From NCBI GenBank assembly GCA_027022125.1, contig JALVZI010000031.1:1-5251 (forward strand): a stretch of 5,251 nt of DNA, given 5' to 3'. The position numbers were made by a program, and so were the translations under genes. This document shows positions 1 through 4,677 of the stretch, piece after piece. Source of the DNA: Anaerolineae bacterium. GTDB lineage: Bacteria > Chloroflexota > Anaerolineae > 4572-78. Each line of letters begins with the position of its first letter. Positions within the stretch are counted from its first letter, which is position 1. The notes beneath the pieces are model-generated. The model had not been told where the DNA came from. It searched no databases and worked only from the letters and a program-made list of their open reading frames with translations.

Positions 1-233
1 AAAAAATGCTTTTGAAAAAAGTGATAAAACAAGGTCGTCCAATCAATCCGAGTATTGAAAAATCGCTGAATGGTACGATAACTGCCACCTTTGCCTGCCC
101 AGCGTGAGATGCCCAACATTGTAACCCTACCGGACATCGCCAGCAGTGCTCGCACCACCACAGCCATTTGACGCAGCAATGTTCGTTCATCTGAATTGAC
201 GATTTCTGTTAATAATGTGATAATATCCGACAT
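1..233 (-). CDS. Transposase, N-terminal part (runs off left edge)
   Basis: This is the first 77 codons of a DDE-type IS transposase reading off the left edge of the window. The start is ATG at 231-233; an in-frame TAA lies six codons upstream, so no longer ATG/GTG/TTG start exists. A weak AAAGGA ribosome binding site sits about 11 nt before the ATG. The visible protein is a hydrophobic, helical N-terminal segment (residues 5-33) followed by SGRVTMLGISRWAGKGGSYR (residues 34-53) and then TIQRFFN. I recognise this GRVTMLGISRW...GGSYRTIQRFFN block as the conserved start of a transposase group annotated in the IS4/IS701-like superfamily in cyanobacteria and Chloroflexi; the exact family is from memory. 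The catalytic DDE residues would lie beyond the window, so whether the gene is intact is unknown. Confidence 0.85.
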   Translation of the reverse strand, partial: MSDIITLLTEIVNSDERTLLRQMAVVVRALLAMSGRVTMLGISRWAGKGGSYRTIQRFFNTRIDWTTLFYHFFQKHF

Positions 234-297
234 GAGCAGTTGTTTCCTTTACGCTTTTCTCCTTGGTCGGTAAAAAACGTATCGTACTCAACTGCTC
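234..297 (-). repeat. 9-bp inverted repeat flanking the transposase leader
   Basis: GAGCAGTTG at 234-242 (plus strand) is the perfect reverse complement of CAACTGCTC at 289-297, with 46 nt between. In the minus-strand transcript the second arm ends directly before the transposase ATG, and the ribosome binding site lies in the loop. A transcript entering from outside the element would contain both arms and could fold over the start, as described for IS10 and IS50. That role is inference. Confidence 0.6.
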
Positions 298-302
298 TCT
301 TT

Positions 303-321
303 TTCGCCAATTTTTGGCGAA
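303..321. repeat. Perfect 8-bp hairpin next to the IS end
   Basis: TTCGCCAA (303-310), TTT loop (311-313), TTGGCGAA (314-321): a perfect stem of 8 bp with a 3-nt loop. It sits directly outside the presumed IS end and 48 bp before the small membrane-protein gene. Neither strand has a T-run after the stem, so it is not a convincing Rho-independent terminator. It could be an operator, a relic of a terminator, or the site the IS chose. Confidence 0.5.
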
Positions 322-358
322 GGTATTGATAAACCGCCATCGGGTATATTTTGGCGGC

Positions 359-364
359 GGAGGT
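359..364 (+). promoter_or_regulatory. Ribosome binding site of the small membrane-protein gene
   Basis: GGAGGT at 359-364 is a near-perfect Shine-Dalgarno, 5 nt ahead of the ATG at 370. It decides both the start codon and the strand of this small gene. Confidence 0.75.
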
Positions 365-369
365 CAAAA

Positions 370-699
370 ATGATTCGACGTATTATTCCGTTCATCCTTT
401 CGGCAATTGTGCTGGCAGCGCATTTTCTGCGATTCGCCAACTTCCCCATAATGATTTTCTCGCTGGCTGTGCCGTTTCTGCTGCTCATAAAAAAACGATG
501 GGCGCTGCTGACCGTGCAGGCGCTCACCGTTGCCGGCGGACTTTTTTGGATTAAAGTTGCGGTTGACAATTTGTGGCTTCGGCTGGCAGTGGGTGAACCG
601 TGGCTGCGAATGGTGGCAATTCTGCTGGCGGTCTCGCTGTTCACGCTGTGGTCGGCATGGTTGCTGGCAAGCGATACCGTGGCGGAAAAGTATTTGTAG
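370..699 (+). CDS. Small four-helix membrane protein of unknown function
   Basis: This 109-residue protein is almost entirely hydrophobic. Likely membrane segments are at about residues 4-21, 25-41, 46-67 and 80-103. Short charged connectors separate them: KKR at about 41-43 between helices 2 and 3, and a loop with EPWLR at about 76-80 before helix 4. The LAAHFLR motif (about 15-21) and the GEPWLRMVAILL stretch resemble a conserved hypothetical family of about 110 residues that I recall from several phyla; no function is known to me. The start is fixed by a strong GGAGGT ribosome binding site. The gene converges with the ABC operon, stands alone on its strand in this window, and has no clear promoter between it and the IS end. 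It may depend on read-through or on an unseen promoter. Confidence 0.75.
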   Translation: MIRRIIPFILSAIVLAAHFLRFANFPIMIFSLAVPFLLLIKKRWALLTVQALTVAGGLFWIKVAVDNLWLRLAVGEPWLRMVAILLAVSLFTLWSAWLLASDTVAEKYL

Positions 700-708
700 C
701 AGGCGGAG

Positions 709-736
709 GTAGGAGCGGCTCGCGAGCCGCCCCTAC
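709..736. repeat. 28-bp palindrome, GTAGG-A/G-GCGGCTCGCGAGCCGC-CCCTAC type
   Basis: The central 16 bp (715-730) is a perfect palindrome, GCGGCTCGCGAGCCGC. It is flanked by GTAGG at 709-713 and CCTAC at 732-736; the only mismatched pair is 714/731. It starts 10 bp after the stop of the small membrane-protein gene. It shares its outer GTAGG...CCCCTAC frame and its 28-bp length with the palindrome at 783-810. I recall this class as a dispersed intergenic repeat in Chloroflexi and cyanobacteria. It could form a strong hairpin but has no following T-run. Confidence 0.8.
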
Positions 737-782
737 GGATTTTGGCGTTATTTTCCGAAACACCAATCATTTTCTCGGCTTC

Positions 783-810
783 GTAAGGGCACGCTGCAAC
801 GTGCCCCTAC
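783..810. repeat. 28-bp palindrome overlapping the ABC operon stop codon
   Basis: GTAAGGGCACG (783-793) pairs with CGTGCCCCTAC (800-810) with one mismatch (786/807); the six central bases CTGCAA are mostly unpaired. Outer frame and length match the palindrome at 709-736, 74 bp away, while the core differs. The last four bases (807-810) lie inside the downstream ABC gene and include its TAG stop on the minus strand. In the operon transcript the hairpin immediately follows the stop and could protect the 3' end or slow polymerase, but no T-run follows. Confidence 0.78.
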
Positions 811-2654
811 CCCTGCCCGCCACTGTATCCCCCGCCATCGCTTTTCCGCCAATCGAGCGAGTTGATGTACTCCAAACTTTGATGCCGGAAATAGGTGTTA
901 TACAACTCGGCGTAATGCCCGCCGCGTGCCATCAACTGCTCGTGATTCCCTTCTTCGATGATGGAACCGTTTTCCAGCACGATGATGCGGTCGGCGGAGC
1001 GAACGGTGGATAGCCGGTGGGCAATCAATATGGATGTGCTGCGCGCCAGAATTAAATCCATCGCTTCCTGAATTTGCGTTTCGGTAAAGGGGTCGATGCT
1101 GGCAGTGGCTTCATCCAAAATAAAGATTGCCGGTTCCTGTGCTAGCACGCGGGTGAGCGCTACCAACTGCCGCTGCCCCATCGAAAGCCGCCCGCCGCGC
1201 TCACCGACATCGGTTTGCAAACCTTCCGGCAGCGTTTCCAGCCACTCTCCCCCGCCGATTTGCCGCGCCACGGCTTCCACTTCCGCGTCAGACAGGTCGG
1301 CGCGGGCGTAACGGATATTTTCCGCCACTGTGCCGGAAAACAGAAAGGGCGTTTGCGACACCACCCCCAAATGGCGGCGGTAATCCGTCAAATCGAACGT
1401 GCGGATGTCCTGCCCGTCAATCAGAATTCTACCATCCTGAAATTCGTAAAAACGGGTTATCAATTTGACGATACTGCTTTTGCCCGCGCCGGTATGTCCC
1501 ACCAGTGCCACACTCTCGCCGGGGGCAACCCGCAGCGAAAAATCCGCCAGCACCTGCTCCTGCTCGCTGTATCGAAAATAGACGTGCTCGAAGGCAATTT
1601 CGCCCCGGAGTCCACTTTTATCAACCAAGCGGTCGTCCACCTGCTGAACCGCCGGTTCAGCGTCAATCAGCGCAAAAATCCGCTCGGAAGCAGAAAGCCC
1701 GGCTTGCAATTGCGACCAAAATACCGACAGGTTTATCATCGGAAACCAGAATCTATCCACACTCGCCATGAACAGATACCACGCCCCAACCGTCACCAAT
1801 CCCTGCTCGGCGGTGATGCCGCCCCAGTAGAGCAGCGCCGCCGTGCCAAACGCCGACATCACGTTCAGCACGGGAAAAATCCCGGACAGCACGAACCCGC
1901 GCCGCAGATTCACCTGATATGATTGCTCGTTAACGGCGTTAAATTCGCCGTAAATGGCGGCTTCCTGCCGGAAATTTTTGGCGATGCTGATGCCGGTGAC
2001 GGCTTCTTGAATGGCGGCGTTCACTTTTGCCAGCACACGGAATCCCCGCCGGGTAACATATCGCGCCAACCGCCGAAAATAGGTGGTCAGCATAACCACA
2101 AATGGCACCAGCGCCAGCAGCGCCAGCGTCAGTTGCCACGAGATTCGCAGCAAAAATACCAACAGAATCAGTACCAGCAAAACTTGGCTGGCAATATCGG
2201 TGACCAGTTGCACCACTTGGGCAAATTCCTGCGTGTCAGAGGTGATGCGGCTGATGATACGCCCCGATTCAAACTCGTCGAAAAAGGTCATATCATGGTT
2301 GATGGATGCCTGAAACGCATCGTGGCGCAGTGCGGAAACCACATCGCCGATGAGCCGTGCCAGCAATCGCCGCCGCGCCCAGTTTGCGCCCCAAATGCCC
2401 ACGCCGAAAATGGTCATCCCCGCCGTGAGCAGCCCGATAGCCGGCAGGGTCGGCGTGCCAGCCAGCGCCGAAACCGCCTGAGAAACCAGTAACGGCACGC
2501 CTGCCCCGGCAACGGACACAACCGCCACAAAAAATATCGCCCACAGTACCCGTTTTTTGTGCGGTTTAAAATACCCGGAAATGCGAACCATCAACTCGCG
2601 GTCGCTGTAACTCCGGTCGTATGCTTCTGTATCCAATCCGGCGAATAAACCCAT
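807..2654 (-). CDS. ABC exporter half-transporter, subunit with catalytic Glu (TM288-like)
   Basis: This 615-residue half-transporter has an N-terminal membrane domain (six helices, about 33-57, 68-90, 148-168, 172-192, 254-276 and 284-306) and a C-terminal ATPase domain. Visible motifs: A-loop Tyr362, Walker A GHTGAGKS 386-393, Q-loop Gln434, signature LSMGQ 490-494, Walker B ending D514-E515, D-loop SID 519-521 and switch His546. The catalytic Glu515 is present, but the third signature residue is Met instead of Gly. That marks the subunit whose signature completes the degenerate site of a heterodimer with the gene upstream. I chose ATG at 2652-2654, which has GAGGT just before it. A TTG at 2684 would add ten residues, but it lies inside a repeat hairpin. 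The C-terminus has a Gly-rich tail (about 607-615) with the stop inside a palindrome. It acts in the inner membrane as an exporter; substrate unknown. Confidence 0.93.
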   Translation of the reverse strand: MGLFAGLDTEAYDRSYSDRELMVRISGYFKPHKKRVLWAIFFVAVVSVAGAGVPLLVSQAVSALAGTPTLPAIGLLTAGMTIFGVGIWGANWARRRLLARLIGDVVSALRHDAFQASINHDMTFFDEFESGRIISRITSDTQEFAQVVQLVTDIASQVLLVLILLVFLLRISWQLTLALLALVPFVVMLTTYFRRLARYVTRRGFRVLAKVNAAIQEAVTGISIAKNFRQEAAIYGEFNAVNEQSYQVNLRRGFVLSGIFPVLNVMSAFGTAALLYWGGITAEQGLVTVGAWYLFMASVDRFWFPMINLSVFWSQLQAGLSASERIFALIDAEPAVQQVDDRLVDKSGLRGEIAFEHVYFRYSEQEQVLADFSLRVAPGESVALVGHTGAGKSSIVKLITRFYEFQDGRILIDGQDIRTFDLTDYRRHLGVVSQTPFLFSGTVAENIRYARADLSDAEVEAVARQIGGGEWLETLPEGLQTDVGERGGRLSMGQRQLVALTRVLAQEPAIFILDEATASIDPFTETQIQEAMDLILARSTSILIAHRLSTVRSADRIIVLENGSIIEEGNHEQLMARGGHYAELYNTYFRHQSLEYINSLDWRKSDGGGYSGGQG

Positions 2655-2657
2655 AAA

Positions 2658-2662
2658 ACCTC
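2658..2662 (-). promoter_or_regulatory. Ribosome binding site supporting the ATG at 2654
   Basis: On the minus strand GAGGT precedes the ATG with only three T residues between. The spacing is short but usable. The TTG at 2684 has no comparable site at useful distance, so this favours the shorter 615-residue product. Confidence 0.5.
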
Positions 2663-2677
2663 GGTGGTATGGAGTAT

Positions 2678-2711
2678 GGAGCAAGAAGCAAGGGTCTCTG
2701 CTTCCTGCTCC
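2678..2711. repeat. Imperfect hairpin between the two ABC genes
   Basis: GGAGCAAGAAGCA (2678-2690) and TGCTTCCTGCTCC (2699-2711) are reverse complements with one mismatch and an 8-nt loop. A second partial match, CCTTGCTTC at 2710-2718, can pair instead with GAAGCAAGG at 2685-2693. The stretch 2678-2727 is built from degenerate copies of a TGCTTCC/CTTGCTCC-like motif, a low-complexity intergenic style I associate with Chloroflexi. It lies between the upstream stop and the downstream ribosome binding site, so it could affect relative expression of the two subunits. Confidence 0.6.
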
Positions 2712-2728
2712 TTGCTTCCTACTCTCTG

Positions 2729-4483
2729 CTACTCGTAGCGTGCAAAAATGTTGCGGTACGCCTCCGATTCGCGGAAAAGGGTGTCGTGATTGCCCATCAT
2801 CGCCACACGACCTTTTTTCAGCACCACAATCATATCCGCCCAGCGGATTTGCGATAGCCGGTGGGTGATGAGAATGGTGGTGCGCCCGCGACTCGCCTGC
2901 TCGATGGCACGCTGAATTTTGTCTTCGGTGGCACTGTCAATCGCGCTGGTGGAATCGTCCAAAATGAGAATCTTCGGGTCGGTGAGAAATGCCCGCGCCA
3001 GCGCCAGCCGCTGCCGCTGCCCGCCGGAAAGCGTCACCCCGCGCTGCCCGATGACGGTATCGTACCCGTCTTTAAACGCCATAATGAAATCGTGCGCCTG
3101 CGCCGCTTTTGCCGCTTCGATGATTTCCGTGCGGGTGGCACTCGGCGCGCCGAAAGCGATATTCTCGGCGATGGTGCGCGAAAAGAGATAGATGTCCTGC
3201 TCGATGATGGAAATTTGCCGCCGCAGCGCCTCCAAATTCCAATCGCGCACATTCACCCCGCCGATGACAATTTTTCCGGCGGTAACATCATACGTGCGGT
3301 TGATGAGTTTTGCCACCGTGCTTTTGCCCGCCCCCGTCTGCCCGACAATTGCCACCGTCTGCCCCGGTTCCACCGCAAAACTGACATTTTCCAGCGCGTT
3401 GGTTTCGCCGGTGTAACTGAATGTCACCTCATCGAACACGATGCTGCCATCCATTTCACCGTCAAATCCGGCGGCATTCTGGTCGAGTGTGGTTTCTGCA
3501 TTTATCAGATGCAGCACTCGCCGCGCGCTGGACATACCGCTGGACACGCGCGAATATGCAAACTGCGCGGCAAAAGTCGGAAAACCGAACATGGTCAGCA
3601 TACCATTGAACGCCACCACATCCCCCACTCCGATTTGCCCCCAGCGATAGAGCAGCAAACTGTGGAACAATCCCGCCGCTTGCAACAAACCCAGCAGCAG
3701 CAACGGGTAAAATTTCGCTTCAACATCGCCCTGCCGCACAAATGCGTTTCGCCAGTTTTTCAGCGCGCGGTCGAAACGCGCCGTTTCTCGCGCCTCTTGC
3801 GCCGCGCCTTTCACCGTTTCCACCCCGTCGATTGCCTCTGCCAGCGTGGTATTCAGTTCGCCAAACGTTTTTCGCTCCGCTTCCGTCACCGGACGCAGGC
3901 TGTCCAAATATCCTTTCAGCAAAAAACCGTATATCAGCGCATACGCCGCCGGAACCACCAGCAATTGGGGGTGAATGGACGGCACCAGAACGAAGGGCGC
4001 AATCATAAAATTGATGGAGCCGATGACCAGATTCAAACCGGGGTTAAACGCCAAATTAATTTCGCGGACATCATTGGTAGCGCGCGCCATCAAATCGCCG
4101 GTGGATTGATTATCGTGAAACGACATATTTTTGCCGATGAGACTGAGATACAACTCATCGCGAGCATCGCGTTCCACCTGCTGCCCGATGGCTTCGCTGC
4201 TGAAATTGCGCATCAGCATCAGCACGCCACGCACCAACTGCGAGCCGATGAGCAGCAGCGCGGTGGTTCCCAGCGCAACAGCCCCCTCTTTTTTGGTCAC
4301 AATATCGAACCCGCGCCCAATGAACATCGGCACCAGCCCCGCACCCATCCCATTGCCGAATGCGCCGACAATAATGCCCAGCAGCAGCAATTTGTGGTGC
4401 ATGGCGTGCGACCACAGCCAGCGAATCGGGCTGCGGCGGTCAGATTGCCACGTTTTTGAAACGGAAAATTCTGCAAGCGTCAT
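2729..4483 (-). CDS. ABC exporter half-transporter, subunit with degenerate Walker B (TM287-like)
   Basis: This 584-residue half-transporter has six predicted helices (about 31-52, 68-92, 148-170, 173-192, 258-279, 284-306) followed by an ATPase domain. Motifs: A-loop Tyr357, Walker A GQTGAGKS 381-388, Q-loop Gln429 in IIEQD, TIAENI 437-442, canonical signature LSGGQ 485-489, Walker B ending D509-D510, D-loop SAID 513-516 and switch His541. Position 510 should be the catalytic Glu and is Asp. This is the known hallmark of the degenerate subunit in heterodimeric exporters such as TM287, where a DD pair is also found. Its signature serves the competent site with Glu515 of the downstream partner. 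It is the first gene of a two-gene operon with a 74-bp gap. The start is ATG at 4481-4483; no Shine-Dalgarno is visible ahead of it. Length is normal for the family. Substrate unknown; drugs, lipids or peptides are all possible. Confidence 0.94.
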   Translation of the reverse strand: MTLAEFSVSKTWQSDRRSPIRWLWSHAMHHKLLLLGIIVGAFGNGMGAGLVPMFIGRGFDIVTKKEGAVALGTTALLLIGSQLVRGVLMLMRNFSSEAIGQQVERDARDELYLSLIGKNMSFHDNQSTGDLMARATNDVREINLAFNPGLNLVIGSINFMIAPFVLVPSIHPQLLVVPAAYALIYGFLLKGYLDSLRPVTEAERKTFGELNTTLAEAIDGVETVKGAAQEARETARFDRALKNWRNAFVRQGDVEAKFYPLLLLGLLQAAGLFHSLLLYRWGQIGVGDVVAFNGMLTMFGFPTFAAQFAYSRVSSGMSSARRVLHLINAETTLDQNAAGFDGEMDGSIVFDEVTFSYTGETNALENVSFAVEPGQTVAIVGQTGAGKSTVAKLINRTYDVTAGKIVIGGVNVRDWNLEALRRQISIIEQDIYLFSRTIAENIAFGAPSATRTEIIEAAKAAQAHDFIMAFKDGYDTVIGQRGVTLSGGQRQRLALARAFLTDPKILILDDSTSAIDSATEDKIQRAIEQASRGRTTILITHRLSQIRWADMIVVLKKGRVAMMGNHDTLFRESEAYRNIFARYE

Positions 4484-4494
4484 AGTTATTGGTT

Positions 4495-4519
4495 GATTGG
4501 AGATTGGTGATTGGAGATT
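4495..4519. repeat. Direct repeat, 11-bp unit at 14-bp period, before the ABC operon
   Basis: GATTGGAGATT occurs at 4495-4505 and again at 4509-4519, with a further partial ATTGGTT just before (4488-4494). It fills the leader between the candidate -10 box and the start codon. Such ATTGGAGATT-like runs look like the degenerate intergenic filler seen elsewhere in this type of genome. A protein-binding role is possible because two sites at 14-bp spacing overlap the promoter, but this is unsupported. Confidence 0.65.
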
Positions 4520-4545
4520 AGAGTGTGTTGACGTTTCATTTTCAA
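4517..4545 (-). promoter_or_regulatory. Candidate sigma-70-type promoter of the ABC operon
   Basis: On the minus strand TTGAAA (4540-4545, five of six to TTGACA) is followed after exactly 17 bp by TCTAAT (4517-4522, five of six to TATAAT). Transcription would start near 4510 and leave a leader of roughly 27 nt. Position and spacing are good, but no mapping data are available. Confidence 0.45.
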
Positions 4546-4547
4546 TG

Positions 4548-4608
4548 GGGAAAACGCATCCTGAGTAGCAGTTTGCGGTGCAAACCGCGTATCGAAGGGC
4601 GTTTTCCC
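4548..4608. repeat. Composite hairpin repeat, left copy
   Basis: The outer stem is GGGAAAACGC (4548-4557) with GCGTTTTCCC (4599-4608). Inside are the conserved boxes ATCCTGAGTAGC (4558-4569) and GCGTATCGAAGGG (4587-4599). The centre folds as GTTTGC-GGT-GCAAAC (4571-4585). The conserved boxes recur in inverted order and complement in the neighbouring copy at 4610-4664, while the outer stem and the central hairpin differ between the copies. It resembles a small non-coding mobile repeat; it carries no protein. Confidence 0.75.
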
Positions 4609-4609
4609 T

Positions 4610-4664
4610 GCCGATTTTTCACCCTTCGATACGCCCTGCGGGCTACTCAGGATGAAAAATCGGC
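4610..4664. repeat. Composite hairpin repeat, right copy (inverted)
   Basis: The outer stem GCCGATTTTTCACCCT (4610-4625) pairs with AGGATGAAAAATCGGC (4649-4664) over 16 bp with one mismatch. Inside are CCCTTCGATACGC (4622-4634) and GCTACTCAGGATG (4642-4654), exact reverse complements of the boxes in the left copy (4587-4599 and 4557-4569). The centre folds as GCCC-TGC-GGGC (4633-4643). One base separates the two copies. It lies 13 bp past the stop of the partial gene, so it would be a strong hairpin at the 3' end of that transcript, though without a T-run. Confidence 0.78.
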
Positions 4665-4677
4665 AAACACCAACAAA

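Larger units (their letters stand above)
1..297 (-). mobile_element. Insertion sequence, one end only (transposase-proximal end)
   Basis: The left part of the window holds the 5' end of a transposase gene and about 64 bp of leader between its start codon and the likely element end. The outer boundary near 297-302 is inferred. It rests on a GAGCAGTTG motif that would lie at or near the tip, followed immediately by an unrelated-looking hairpin at 303-321. The other end lies outside the window, so terminal inverted repeats and target duplication cannot be verified. The element is oriented so that its transposase is transcribed away from the small membrane-protein gene. Confidence 0.65.

Noticed and set aside
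326..350. TTGATA...TATATT as a promoter for the small membrane-protein gene
   Set aside because: The spacer is only 13 bp and transcription would begin at the ribosome binding site; no acceptable -35 at 16-18 bp was seen.
288..770. Minus-strand 160-codon frame over the small membrane-protein gene
   Set aside because: The Ser/Ala/Arg-rich translation has no recognisable domain and lacks good start signals, whereas the plus-strand frame has a GGAGGT site and four clean hydrophobic segments.
709..810. Palindromes as classic Rho-independent terminators
   Set aside because: The stems are strong but none is followed by a T-run on either transcript strand, so I annotate them as repeats only.
600..1013. 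Plus-strand 137-codon frame running through both 28-bp palindromes into the ABC gene
   Set aside because: It crosses a repeat junction and overlaps two better genes; no domain or start signal supports it.
1215..2492. Plus-strand open frames of 235 and 189 codons antisense to the downstream ABC gene
   Set aside because: Same reason: low-motif, basic, Gln/Arg/His-rich translations opposite a clear ABC half-transporter.
2861..4459. Plus-strand open frame of 532 codons antisense to the upstream ABC gene
   Set aside because: It is a shadow of the ABC gene on the other strand: its residues are rich in His, Arg, Gln and Pro, it has no membrane or enzyme motif, and the opposite strand carries a complete, motif-perfect ABC protein.
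4548..4664. Short CRISPR-like array
   Set aside because: Only two copies, in opposite orientation, with internal self-complementarity and no regular spacers or cas genes.
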